Assembly (NCBI GenBank): GCA_020881915.1 | Contig: JAJFPB010000010.1 | Span: 868,001-932,000 of the forward strand | Source of the DNA: Paramyrothecium sp. XJ0827 | Lineage: Eukaryota; Ascomycota; Sordariomycetes; Hypocreales; Stachybotryaceae | DNA: 64,000 nt | Direction: 5' to 3' | In this document: in pieces, positions 1 to 10,567 of the stretch | Layout of the letters: the number at the start of each line of letters is the position of its first letter | Position numbering within the stretch: position 1 is the first letter of the stretch | Translations under genes and position numbers: made by a program | The notes under the pieces: generated by a model | Told to the model about the DNA's origin: nothing | What the model saw: only the letters and a program-made list of their open reading frames with translations | Databases searched by the model: none

Positions 1-871
1 CATTGTCAAGGTTGGCACCGCTTGATCCGGTAGATTGTGCAACAGCGGGGATGATCGCCTCATCCGTATTTGCTTGAGCATGATACAAAGCCTTGGGTGG
101 AGCAACTTCTGAAAGACTTGGATCCCATCGCGGTCGAGAGAGTAGATGTCTATCTTCAAGAACTGGTGATATGTAGGAGGTAAGATGGAGATGCTCGCCT
201 ACGGACGTCGTGATGCTGAACGACCGCTTGATGAGGCCATTAGTTTTGTCTCGGTATCCTATAAGGTGACCAATGTCGTATGGCTCGTTAAAGATCTCGT
301 CATAGCCCTCATTAAAGATCTCGTCATAGCCCTCATCAGTATCGTAGTTCGAAATTGTTGGTTTCTCTGGGCAGATGGCGTCACCTCGTTTATGTTTTAT
401 TTCCCGATAGGTCAGGAAACCGCAAAATCCTTGACAAACACGCCACGATTTGTCGTCCACCAATCTGCTCATGCCAGCCTCGCGTTCATCCCACACAAAA
501 ACAGAACCGGATCGGATTGATTGCTTTTCTAGCACAGACAGGCGACGCTTTAAACGAGGTAATAGCCCAAGACGGCAAGCTTCAATGAGCTTAATTGCAT
601 CGGTCGCGGTCCTAATGTAGCCGTAATATGTCTCCATGCCCTGCTGCATTTGATGTTCAATATAGTTGGTGAGCCATAGTGGCCTGTCTATAGTCGCGTC
701 TAGAGTCGCGTCTAGTTCCGTATATAGAGTCGCGTCTAGATCCGCGTCTAGAGTTGGTAGGCAACTATCAGAGGCACCGCTGTCTGGTGGAGTTGCGAGG
801 AAGTTTTGTCTTCCCTGGGCTAGCTCATCCTTTTTATGGCGAGAGGTCATTTGCCTGTGATTGAAATCCAT
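1..871 (-). CDS. Gti1/Pac2 family regulator, 3' end beyond window
   Basis: An uninterrupted frame of 290 codons runs from an ATG at 869-871 leftward off the window edge, so the C-terminus is not visible. Residues 82-146 carry the Gti1/Pac2 (WOPR) signature: GYIRTATDAIKLIEACRLG, then a PRLKRRLS block, then SGSVFVWDEREAGM followed by a DDKSW. The second conserved block is GLIKRSFSITT (222-232) with HLHLTSY (237-243). WOPR proteins bind DNA and control morphological switching and development in fungi; the target here is unknown. The region between the two blocks is short and holds an exact 8-residue duplication GYDEIFNE (about 181-196). Residues 41-62 are an acidic DATL/DATI repeat not expected in the family. 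It looks like a lineage-specific paralogue rather than the main Gti1 or Pac2 orthologue. Family assignment is firm; function is inferred. Confidence 0.85.
   Translation of the reverse strand, partial: MDFNHRQMTSRHKKDELAQGRQNFLATPPDSGASDSCLPTLDADLDATLYTELDATLDATIDRPLWLTNYIEHQMQQGMETYYGYIRTATDAIKLIEACRLGLLPRLKRRLSVLEKQSIRSGSVFVWDEREAGMSRLVDDKSWRVCQGFCGFLTYREIKHKRGDAICPEKPTISNYDTDEGYDEIFNEGYDEIFNEPYDIGHLIGYRDKTNGLIKRSFSITTSVGEHLHLTSYISPVLEDRHLLSRPRWDPSLSEVAPPKALYHAQANTDEAIIPAVAQSTGSSGANLDN
287..334 (-). repeat. 24-nt tandem duplication inside the Gti1/Pac2 gene
   Basis: Two copies of a 24-nt unit (287-310 and 311-334) differ at one base. They encode GYDEIFNE twice, in frame, in the linker between the two conserved WOPR blocks. 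Confidence 0.9.
685..754 (-). repeat. degenerate 12-nt coding minisatellite
   Basis: Reiterated gtctagagtcgc-type 12-mers on the plus strand, read on the minus strand as repeated LDAT/LDAD/IDR residues in the N-terminal region of the Gti1/Pac2-like protein. Confidence 0.75.
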
Positions 872-1838
872 CTCGTTCGAGAATTAAGAAGTCCACTTTC
901 TAAACAGCAGGATATCGTGCCGCGTGTATCAACAGGCAATGGAATGAGTTTTGAGGGATTGCGATGGTAAGTTTCACAGGCTTCCAAAGCCGACATAGAA
1001 TCTTATGACCGGCGTCGCATTTGTCCTTGCGACAAGCTTGTATGAGCCTAGCTATGGCTCGTTGATAGTGATAAGGCTGGCGAACATCTGTCCTGGGGGG
1101 CTCTGATGGTCTTGGACTTAACGACCGAGTATTTGTAGGATGGGAAGCGCCACGCCTAATTTTGCGCAAACTCGCAAAACTATCATTCGATGGCAGCCCC
1201 TCTCATAGTCACGGGATCTGTAGCCATCTCTGCTCCGACTGGCTCATGGTAGGTCGCAAGGCTGTGGTTTCGAGCTGATTGCAGCCAGCGAATGACAGAA
1301 GGACGCTCTCCGTTGTGGCCTTGGTCTCCTACAGAAATTCACATAGCATCATGTGGAATAAGGATAATAAGTAGAGATAGCATACCGCGTAGACGGTACG
1401 ACACATTTCAAAACGCTTCCAGCCATGATGAAATCGCCAGAGTGCTCTGCTACCGGGTAGTCTGTTCACGCGAGTGAGGCAGTTTACCGCTTCTTCTATG
1501 GCGAATCGTGTTGATGCTGGGATTAAACGGTTAACCTATAGTTATAGGGCAGCTAAGCAGGAATCGGCTTACTAGAAATTGCAGATCCATGTTTCAAGAT
1601 GCGCCAGTCACTTGGGCTCCACGTCGGAGATTACTATTTTTGGGCATAAAACTGATGCTTACGCCCTAATGCCGTCAAAGGGGCAATCCTTCGGGCGGCA
1701 GTAATTAAATACAGTCTTCTTAATTAATTCAATCCGGACCTGTTCTGGATTGAATTTGTCGTAGATTGCGTGGCACTTTCGCAAGACAGCGATTCGATTT
1801 TCCTCCTGAGCGTGTCGTTGACGGCCCGCGAAGCGATC
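872..1838. other. intergenic, divergent promoter region
   Basis: Lies between the divergently transcribed Gti1/Pac2-like and DUF3176 genes. Only short frames without recognisable domains are present. A small 5' exon of the DUF3176 gene could be hidden here, but no splice pair that extends it convincingly was found. Confidence 0.6.
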
Positions 1839-3918
1839 ATGGCGTGGAACATGAAGGAGAGCTGGCTGCTCAAAGCATGGGGCTTCGAGATTTTCACACT
1901 CCTTTGGTCGATCGCGGCCTTCACAGCCATGATTGTGCTCCTTGCATTCTTCGACGGGAAGCCTATTTTCGATGGCCAAATTATAACTCTCAACACCATC
2001 GTCTCCATCCTATCGACGACCAGCAAGGTGTGTCTCATAGCAGCAATTTCGAGTTGTGTAAGCCAGGAGGGCTGGATCCTGTTTTCCCGTCGACCTCGGC
2101 GGTTGTACGACCTGGAAATGGTAGCACAAGCGAGTCGGGGGCCCCTAGGGAGTTTCAAGCTCCTTTGGAGCTGGCGCGTGCGTGGAGCGTAAGAAAACCC
2201 GACCCTGAGCAAGAAAGACAGGCTCTAATGGAGGCGATAGATTCCTCGTGCGCATGGGTGCGCTTGTGACGGTCTTGGCAATTGCCATCGAGCCGTTTTC
2301 TCAGCAATTGGTCCAGTACCGACAAACTTTTACCGACCGCAGCGGTGGATCTGTCCCCCAAGCTGTCCGATACACCAAAGGCGCTCAGTATAGCCGATTT
2401 ATGCCAGCTTACACAGGTACGTCATGCTTCTGATAGGACACACGCGATACGAAGTTGTTCAGACCATATATCAAACTCCAACAGACTTGATCATGATGCT
2501 GAAATCTTCCAGTGAATGAAGAAGGCCGGGTGGATCTCCCAGCGAACGGATCCTACCTCTATGTGGCCCCCGACTTTGCAATGCGAGGGGCTATCGAGTT
2601 TAGTCTTACCTCACCGCAGAAGGCTGTTGAGCAACAGGCCCAGTTCGACTGTCCCGGGAGCGATTGTAACTTTGGCGAGTTCGAGTCACTGGCTGTCTGC
2701 AGTGAGTGTGTCGACCTGAACTCTCGCCTCGAGCGCCGTAATAACGGGAGGGGCTACCAACTGTCGGATTACAAGTGGGACCAGAGTTTGGCAAGGATGA
2801 GTCCCAATAGCACGGTATACCGCTTACCCAATGGGCTGTTTCTAGACAACATCGACGATGATTACGGAGTTGGCGGCAACATGGTCTACATGACCACGTC
2901 TGGCACAGCTGATCCTGAACGTTCGGTAGCCATGGGGCACATCGATACGCTTATTTGGTCTCAGAGCATGATTAAAGCACTTGCAGATCCATTTGCATCA
3001 ACCGGGCCAAAGTGGCCCAACTTCGAAATGCAGGCATCCGAGTGTGCGCTCTACTACTGTGTCAAGAAATACTCGGTGGGCGTGAGGAACGGAACCATCT
3101 CTCAAAAGTCCACGCCTGTCGAAAATGCCAAACGAAATCCTGGATCTTGGCAGCCGATGGGGTCTAACCGTGATGAAGGCAAGATTTCACGCAAGGTGAA
3201 CCGCAGCCTTGCGTATCACCCTGCCGACTCGTTGATTTCGCGGTCGGATTTGCAGCTCACGAGCGGACCAGAAAAGACCTGGAACGTTTCGAAAGAGGCG
3301 GTAGATGGAATAAGCTACTTTATGCAACATTTGTTTGCTACTTGCTTGGACAGGACAGCCAAGGCTGGGCAAAACTGCACAGATTCTGTCGAAAATTGGG
3401 GAACCACCAACGGATTTTACCTGACAGTGTCACTTCGTGACGGGGCGTCGGAAGAATATCAACCCAGCACCTCCAAAGTTCTTTTTGAAACCTCCGACTT
3501 CAATGGTGTTTTTGACAGGATAGCCATTAGCATGAGCAACGCTTTGCGAGCTGGAGACCATAACAGCACGCTCACTACCGGCGTCGTTCTTCACCCCAGC
3601 ACAGTCTATGCGGCGGACTGGCCATGGTTCGCCCTACCATCATTCGTGGAGTTAGCTGGCCTGATCTTCTTTGCGCTCGCCGTATGGTCGACAGCTCGAA
3701 CCCGTGGGTCAGTTCCGGTTTGGAAATCGAGCGAACTGGCTGTACTCTCGCATGGTATTGCCGCCCACGATGCCCTGAAGGACGCCCATACGCCACAAGA
3801 ACAAGAGAAGATAGCCAGAGATGCACAAGTCATGCTCAAGAAGTGTTCTGGGGAGATGATGGGCAGTGTCAGCCATGTCAACCACTTGCAGCATGGGCGG
3901 AAGAGCAACTCATTTTAA
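1839..3918 (+). CDS. DUF3176 multi-pass membrane protein
   Basis: Exons 1839-2188, 2241-2416 and 2513-3918 join in frame to 643 residues. The introns are 52 and 96 nt (GTAAGA and GTACGT donors). The N-terminus has two hydrophobic segments (FTLLWSIAAFTAMIVLLAFF and the ITLNTIVSILSTTSKVCLIA region), then the ASRGPLGSFKLLW motif typical of DUF3176, then a third hydrophobic segment starting MGALVTVLAIAIEPFSQQ. A long extracellular-type region follows, with paired cysteines (FDCPGSDCNF, AVCSECVDL) and several N-glycosylation sequons. A final transmembrane span FVELAGLIFFALAVW precedes a short cytoplasmic tail. Length and order match the family, which is fungal and of unknown function. Start: the frame opens earlier only through GTG, so the ATG at 1839 is used; a further upstream exon remains possible. 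Confidence 0.85.
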
Positions 3919-5176
3919 ATGGATCGTCAGATAGGCCTGCGAGAGATGGAAGGGAATTTTTGACTTGTTAATTCCGTATACCATGGTCAACTCATAGTCA
4001 CTCCACCAGGATTGAAGGGTTCACATACTTCTACATAGCCTTCTAAAAAATTGCTGTGAATGACATCTGGAAATTCCCGCACTACCGATAGATCCAGATT
4101 GAGAGCTGAAAACGAATCATGCTGGAAACCTAATCGGCAATGCAAATACTCGATGTGTAAGCATTTCTTCACATTGCGATGACAATACCTTCTTGTGATC
4201 TAGGTGTTACAGAAACAATGGCAGCATAGGTTACCGTTATAGATGACCGCGGCCCGTTAGGAAATGCCCGAGTCGTACCTGTACGATTTGCAAAGAAGGA
4301 GTTAACAGGGAGAATGGTTTCTTTGACCGTAGCTGCTCGGCTGACTGACGGAGATACAAACGATAGCTAGGTCTCCGCAAGAGAGACCAATGAATTTTGC
4401 CTCGCCTTTCTAATGCACCAGAAGAGGCCACTACCATTATCACCTTGTCATTGGGCGGTTGGAGGCATTCTTGTCAAGCTCATGCGGCTACATAGACAAA
4501 TTTCTTATGCGCGTTGCTGTTCTCCCCTACTTGCATCAAGGTCATCAACGGCGCCTGGAGTCCAAGCTCGTTAGTGGACCTCGCTTATAATCTCGCGATA
4601 AAAAGGCTTCAACAAGCTGTCTGGGTTCAGCAAGGCCCTTGTTGCGGTCTTGAGAGCGTAGTCCAATTCGATTGTGTTGTTTACGTGCATCGGCATCTTG
4701 ATCTCTAGATACAAAGAAGGGCCCACCAAAAATCTCCTGGTTTGCATATTTTTCTGCCGGGATCCAAAGATTTGACCCAAAAGCGTTGCGGATTTGGCCA
4801 TTGTAAGCCAGGAGGATGCGCTGCCAGGTTTCAACCCTTGTCCTCAGCCCTACCCAAGGCGAATGAGATGCTACGCTGAGCCGCCCCCAATGCGCAGCGC
4901 ACATCGATTTACAGCCAACAAGCAGTGTCGTAATAGTGGCATGGCACTGTGAGTTACTGGGAAATATGGCCCTGAGAAACCGTGTGCGGGCTACGTTGCA
5001 CGACGTAATCATGGCAGGGACCGAAACGACTTGAAGTCAGCAACCAGGTAGGTTGATTTATGAAAACCCGCCGTCGCCCAGGGAAAACCCATCCTCCTTT
5101 TCTCCAGCACCCCAAAGGCATTTCCTGTACGCTTGTCCGGTGTCCAGCAAGATCCACATCACCACTTGGACCGATC
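3919..5176. other. intergenic with coding-like relics on the minus strand
   Basis: No intact gene. Minus-strand frames at 3987-4172, 4571-4834 and 4545-5012 have protein-like composition but no domain I recognise, lie in different frames and cannot be joined by plausible splice sites. They may be remains of a decayed gene. Confidence 0.4.
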
Positions 5177-6195
5177 ATGACTATGCGTCTAAGTACATTC
5201 CTTGTCGGGATCGTGTTGTTAGTGACACAGCCGAGATCTCGTGTGCTTGCCGCTTGCTACTATCCGAATGGCGACCTGGCGCAGAACGACCGACCCTGCC
5301 GTGATGATACAGCCCATTCAGCATGCTGTGCTCACGGCTATGTATGTTTGTCGAACGGAATCTGCCAAGCTACCGAGCTTCGAAGACCTAATGTCGAATT
5401 TGCGCGTGGATCATGTACGGATCAAAATTGGCGGAGCTCAGACTGCCCATCTTTTTGCATTGACCCCGAGGTTGATAAGGTTTCTGGCGGCACGGATATG
5501 GAGAGGTGTGAGGGAGAAGAGGAGCTGTACTGGTGCAAGAATAAGGCCCAGGACCGGGTCAGCTGCGAAGATCGTAGAAATGTGGTCCTTTTTGTTGGTA
5601 TGGTGACACTCGATTCTGTCGGAAGCCAATTTTGTTCTGGTTTACAAAGAAAACGACAATGAAAAGCGTCTAACAATGTTTAATCTCAGAAACCCCATCG
5701 GCATTAACTACAATCGGAGTCTCTCCGTCTACTTCCTCGACGACTACCAGCACCTCCTCTCTGACCAGCATAACAACCACGGCGAGCAGTGGGAACGCTG
5801 TATCCACGACGACCGAGAGAGAGTCTACCACTTCTAATACTGAGACCGAAAGGCCTCCATCAGAGAGCAACATATCCGCCGATCGCGAAAACTCTACGGA
5901 TGACAGGGCAGCTATTATCGGTGGCGCTGTTGGAGGCGCAGCCGCGCTTCTTATACTTGGCGGAGTCGGATTGTGGTGGTACTTCAGAAACCGAACCAAG
6001 AAGTTGGTTAAATTAGCAGAAGACTCTTATGCATCTCGTTCTAGCTTCAAAACGCCATCTGAAGCGCCGATATCAGCGTGGGCAGGAGAAAACAGACAGC
6101 CGGCGCAGCTTTATGACGCTTTCCCAAACTTGGTGCCCCAAGAATTGTCGGGTGGTAACGGCAGTCCAGGCAACAGAGACAGGCACTCATCATGA
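5177..6195 (+). CDS. cysteine-rich single-pass membrane protein, copy A
   Basis: Exons 5177-5597 and 5690-6195 (92-nt phase-1 intron) give 308 residues. A signal peptide (MRLSTFLVGIVLLVTQ onward, ending near LAACYY) is followed by a cysteine-rich ectodomain with CYYPNGDLAQNDRPC, ACC, YVCLSNGICQAT, GSCTDQNWRS, CPSFCIDPEVD and ELYWC. Exon 2 encodes a Ser/Thr-rich stalk (about 142-215), one transmembrane helix (216-239, GG-rich, ending in LWWYF) and a cytoplasmic tail containing QPAQLYDAFPN. The family is widespread in filamentous ascomycetes and has no assigned function; the architecture suggests a cell-wall-anchored sensor or adhesin (inference). Its paralogue lies beyond the mannosidase gene, with the intron at the same position and phase. 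An in-frame ATG at 5060 would bury the signal peptide and is rejected. Confidence 0.85.
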
Positions 6196-6862
6196 CGCGG
6201 CAATGGATCTGCATACTTGAACCGACGGGCTTCATTGCACAGGTGATACTGGCCTAGGGAATAGACGGACATAATAACTTGTAGTTTTGTCCGGGATGAG
6301 GCCTCTAGTTAGAAATACCCTGGGAAGTTAGACCATGTACCATATTTATAGACTCGGCGAGCATGACAACCAAGACTCAACCTTATTCCCATTGTTCAGC
6401 ATTGTTGTACACCTATATAGATGGCGTTTTGCAACGCAGGACGAACAGAGATAGTTCACATACTTAAACCTTTCCCAAGTAGTGTATAATCATTTGTTCA
6501 GTTTATACTTTAAAGGCACGGTAAACCCGCTCATTTGATCTGGTCTTATAAAATTACTTGATTCAGAAAGGTGATTTTGCGCATAGACTGTCCCATTTAT
6601 TGTCATTGTCATGATATACTCATTTTTTGGAGATTGCGAAAAAATTCACTTGTGCTTGTCACAGGAACTGTTGGACACTCTAAGCAAGAAAAGAAATGCG
6701 GACACTAATGCAGATTATTCAAAAAGGAATCAAAACCAAAAAGCAGCCTATTCAATGAACCCGCACAAAATCACCGCTTTAATTCTTACATCCATCCCCT
6801 CCACTTCGCTTATCTCCTTATCCATTGGAAAGTAAGGCTGCGTCTATCCCAACCCAGTCATG
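6196..6862. other. intergenic, convergent 3' ends
   Basis: AT-rich spacer between the 3' ends of cysteine-rich copy A and the GH47 gene. No domain-bearing frame seen; probably UTR and terminator sequence for both. Confidence 0.6.
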
Positions 6863-8647
6863 CTACTTATTGCGTTTCAGAGGATGAGCTTCTGTGTTGA
6901 AGACATAGTCATCAAGACTAATCAACTGCGGATCAGAAAAGATGAGGTAAAAATACTTGAGCGTCTCGCCCATCCAAAATGATTCCATAGAATCTCGTTG
7001 CTCAGGCTTCTTGTCCACAGTTCTGACATCCGATATGGCCGCGTTAGCGAGCTCTGTTTTGGTAACCTTCTCGATTGCAGTGAACATGTCCCACGCAGAA
7101 TCAAGAAGATCCTCTCGACCAGTTATGCGGTAAAGCATAAAAACGCTCTCAATAGCCTCCGGCCGAAGTATGTATCGCCCATCCGGCACTCGGGTAAAGC
7201 CTTTGGGAAGACCCTCCTTTTTGATGATTTCATCCGCTTCTGTTATTGGTGTATCTTCGCCTTTTTCATTGGCTCTAAGTACCTCTCGTTTCCAAGCTTC
7301 CTCGTCCCAGGTACAGTCATCGGTCGAAGGACAGGGCGCAATGTTGAAGGTTTCAGGCATAATGCCGTGAGGGAATGCCTTGTAGGAATAGATGCATCCA
7401 TCGGTCAACTTTCCTCCGAAAATGACATCTTGAGGTCGATTGAAAAGCTTCCCCCCTAGGGCAAGGTTGCCGCCGAGAAAACATACTAAATGCTGCCCTT
7501 CGTGGTAAACGTCAATGGTCAATTTCCCGTCTTCTTTCTTCGTTCTGGCCTGACCCGAAATTAAGATGTCCTCATTCGTCGGGGTCATGGGCCTAAAAAG
7601 ATTGTGCTTAGAAGCAGTAGTGACAGCTTTCTCGTACATGACTTGGTAAATGGGAAGCTGGCCACCCATCAACGCCGTCATTTTGGGTAAATACTCGTAA
7701 AGAGAGTCAGCCATGGCGCCTAATGTAAACGTGGAGCCGCGACTAAAATTTGGCTCCCGGGCATCCACCATGAGCGGCCACATGCCCGGTAACTCTGTCG
7801 CGTCTTGCTGCGCAGCAAAGAGGTCGGTTATGTGCTGCACCGCATCAAACCACTTCGGGTCTCCAGTATGCTGGGATAGCCTTGTCAATTCCAGGCAAAG
7901 ACTTCCGATTTCTGCAATCAATACGCCGGAGCTTGCGGTCTGCTTGTCTCCCTTCGCCGCGGCATGTAAATCCCAGCGGGTAATGGGTAAATGGTTTGGT
8001 GTATCAAACGCCTTGTATATCAACTCGCCGACCTCTACCGCTTTCTTGATCAGCCTAACATCGTTGCTGAGTTCGAAGGCGGCGAGAAAACCGCCAAGAT
8101 ATCTGATGGTCGTTTCAAAGACGTTGATTTCGCCCATGTCCGTATGTGTGAAATCAATGCCCTCAATTGCGCCGACTGCCTCATCAAATTCGTCCCGCAA
8201 ATCCATGATCCAGAGCGTGTCGAGCGTATCGACGAGAGTGGCAGCCCAGCCGCCGAATGGGTTATGTCGATTGCCCGACAATGGTCCAACCTCATCAGCC
8301 ATCCATGCATGCTTTTTGTACGAATTCCAACATCGCAGCAAGGTCTTCTTAACTGCCGCTTGATGCCCAAGGCGCATCTGACGTGATGTGTCCGACTCCT
8401 TCGGGAAAATTGCCTGAACTTGGGGCAAGGATTGCGGCTTGGAAGTCGGAAGTGGTTGAAATGCTGTGACGGGATAATTGATGGGAACTGTGTTCCAAAG
8501 AAAGTCGTCTCTTGCACGCCAGACATATTCACGGATTTCCTCCACAGTATGTCTTTGGCTGTGATTGTCGCGCCATGTCCAGAAGTAAACTACACCCAGG
8601 GTTGCTAGTCCAGCGACCCAGGTAATCTGTCGGCTCCTAAACATCAT
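6863..8647 (-). CDS. class I alpha-1,2-mannosidase, GH47
   Basis: A single exon of 594 residues. It hydrolyses alpha-1,2-linked mannose from N-glycans in the ER/Golgi, requiring calcium. A type II membrane anchor lies near the N-terminus (QITWVAGLATLGVVYFW), followed by a stem and the (alpha/alpha)7 catalytic domain. Visible GH47 landmarks are NPFGGWAATLVDTLDTLW, the acidic EINVFETTIRYLGGF segment, SFTLGAMADSLYEY (here STFTLGAMADSLYEY), the HLVCFLGGN segment, RPEAIESVFMLYRITG, MESFWMGETLKYFYLIFSD and the C-terminal VFNTEAHP, whose Thr binds calcium in the family. Length and motif order look intact. It is transcribed opposite to, and sits between, the two cysteine-rich membrane paralogues. Subfamily (ER Mns1-like, Golgi or EDEM-like) is not certain from motifs alone. 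Confidence 0.95.
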   Translation of the reverse strand: MMFRSRQITWVAGLATLGVVYFWTWRDNHSQRHTVEEIREYVWRARDDFLWNTVPINYPVTAFQPLPTSKPQSLPQVQAIFPKESDTSRQMRLGHQAAVKKTLLRCWNSYKKHAWMADEVGPLSGNRHNPFGGWAATLVDTLDTLWIMDLRDEFDEAVGAIEGIDFTHTDMGEINVFETTIRYLGGFLAAFELSNDVRLIKKAVEVGELIYKAFDTPNHLPITRWDLHAAAKGDKQTASSGVLIAEIGSLCLELTRLSQHTGDPKWFDAVQHITDLFAAQQDATELPGMWPLMVDAREPNFSRGSTFTLGAMADSLYEYLPKMTALMGGQLPIYQVMYEKAVTTASKHNLFRPMTPTNEDILISGQARTKKEDGKLTIDVYHEGQHLVCFLGGNLALGGKLFNRPQDVIFGGKLTDGCIYSYKAFPHGIMPETFNIAPCPSTDDCTWDEEAWKREVLRANEKGEDTPITEADEIIKKEGLPKGFTRVPDGRYILRPEAIESVFMLYRITGREDLLDSAWDMFTAIEKVTKTELANAAISDVRTVDKKPEQRDSMESFWMGETLKYFYLIFSDPQLISLDDYVFNTEAHPLKRNK

Positions 8648-9094
8648 GTTCGGTTGTGTGCTGATTGTGAAAAAAGGACAAATTGGCGAGTCTCTGGAGA
8701 ATCTTGGAAATCAAGATGATGCGTTGCGAATATGCACCCCTGTTTCCTGTCGCAGCCTTGCCTCGCGTCGAATCATATCTCATGGCTAGGCGCCCCCTTA
8801 ATCTTGGCGCGGAACGTTGCGACCAACGCACAGTTAATCAACACGCCTGATACTGTGCGATGCTGCGGCTTGAACAGAAAAATGAGCCGTGCGTAAATCA
8901 ACGCCACTGCTTTCATGCGGTCAAGAAATGAAATGAAGCAATTGATAAGAGCTGGCTGCTGGCGAGGCCGTGTTGCCTCTGCCCACTCCGATCTCCCCTT
9001 TTCCATTCCCCTTACACTCAGTAGAAGCTATCTCTCAGCGTGGCCAAAGATTCCTGCAACAAACACACAATGATGGACTGAGATTATCGCGGTA
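8648..9094. other. divergent promoter, GH47 / cysteine-rich copy B
   Basis: About 450 bp between two divergent start codons. No coding signal seen. Confidence 0.6.
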
Positions 9095-10156
9095 ATGCGT
9101 TCTTTTGCAATCATTACACTTGTGCTGCTGGCGACGCACTCGAAAACGCGTGTATCTGCCGCTTGCTACTATCCAAATGGCGATCTCGCACCGAATGATA
9201 CGCCTTGCCGAGATGACACAAGAAACTCGGTATGTTGTGGCCAAGGCTATGCATGCCTGTCAAACGGCATTTGCCAGGCCACTGGCGAGGAGTTGCAGAA
9301 GCCCGGGGCATCCGAGTTTGTGCGCGGTGGATGCACGGATGAACTTTGGCGGAGCTCGAACTGCCCATCGTTTTGCATTGATCCCGATGTTGATAACCTC
9401 GGTGGCGGCATGGGAATAGGGAAGTGCGAGGACAGCGAACTCGATTTGTACTGGTGCATCAACATGAACCAGGACAGGGTTAGCTGTGAAGATCGAGAAG
9501 GACTACTGTTTTTTGCTGGTACATTGATATCCTATCCCCTCTTTGATGAAGATTGAGCAAGCTTGCCCTCAGCGCTGAAAGACAAGACAAAGCATCTGAC
9601 TGGGACTTCCCTAGGATCTCCATCAGCTATAACCACTATCGGAATTTCTCCATCAACCTCTTCATCGACAACTATCAGCACCAGTACCAGCACCATTGCG
9701 ACCTCCTCTTCAACTATGGACACGACCACGGTTGCGAACGATGGCGAACCTTTGTCCGTTACTTCCAACAGAGCATCCACCACTTCCCTCGCCCCAGACA
9801 GAACTGAGAACGCTCCATCAGCAAGCAGTCTGACGGAAGGGCCGGAAGATGATGATAGTGGAAATTCCCCGGGCGATAAATCAACCATCATTGGTGGTGC
9901 TATTGGGGGCGCAGCAGCTGTCCTGATACTTGGTGGACTCGGATTATGGTGGTATTTCAGAGCTCGTAGACGGAAGGAAGTTGGACAACCAGCACCAGAA
10001 GCCTACCGTACTTCTCATGATGAGCACCATCCACCCTATGAAGCGCCAACACCCATGTGGGTAGGTAAACAAAACCAACCCGCGCAGCTCTACGACGCGT
10101 TTCCGAACACTACTTCACATGAATTACCCACAACATTTAACGAATCAAGGCCATAG
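9095..10156 (+). CDS. cysteine-rich single-pass membrane protein, copy B
   Basis: Exons 9095-9518 and 9615-10156 (96-nt phase-1 intron) give 321 residues. Same plan as copy A: signal peptide (SFAIITLVLLATHSKTRVSA), ectodomain starting CYYPNGDLAPNDTPC with the same cysteine spacing and the WRSSNCPSFCIDPDVDN block, a Ser/Thr stalk of about 90 residues, one transmembrane helix at 233-256 (IIGGAIGGAAAVLILGGLGL then WWYF), and a tail again containing QPAQLYDAFPN. The intron falls after the same Phe-x-Gly codon context and in the same phase as in copy A, showing common descent by duplication. Stalk and juxtamembrane tail are the most diverged parts. Function unknown; a wall or glycan sensor role would fit the adjacent mannosidase but is speculation. 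Confidence 0.87.
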
Positions 10157-10567
10157 AAGCAAACATTCAGCTGGCACGTTAGAATGGATGTGTTTAGAAT
10201 TAGCAGACTCGTTGGACATGTGGACTTAGGTCATACTTAATTGCCTTATCTTGCGGCCACTCTGGTTCTGTTAATGAAGGGGAAACATATGTCGATGCGG
10301 AACAAGGCTACGTTAATAATATCACTCTTCCATCCGCTTCATGAATATTGCTTAGTCAAAGTACTCTTCGACGGGTTTAATTTAGTACTTGTGTGGAATC
10401 TTCTATCCAGTGGCTTTCTTCACAGATTGTTCCTTCAAATTAGGAACATAACTTTGATTGTCTAGACGACTGGGATGAAACCCGTTCATGTCTCGTTTCC
10501 AAGCCGTATCGCAACGAATATCATGTTACTAACGCCAAAGCATAGTCTTCACCCATCCCTTCCGCAC
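10157..10567. other. intergenic, convergent 3' ends
   Basis: Spacer between the ends of copy B and the DUF3237 gene; nothing recognisable. Confidence 0.6.

Noticed and set aside
1766..2269. 167-codon plus-strand frame inside the DUF3176 gene
   Set aside because: It is a shadow of exon 1 in another frame; the DUF3176 frame carries the conserved motifs.
4545..5012. 155-codon minus-strand frame
   Set aside because: Overlaps another minus-strand frame of similar quality, no domain, no plausible splicing to neighbouring frames; kept only as a possible relic.
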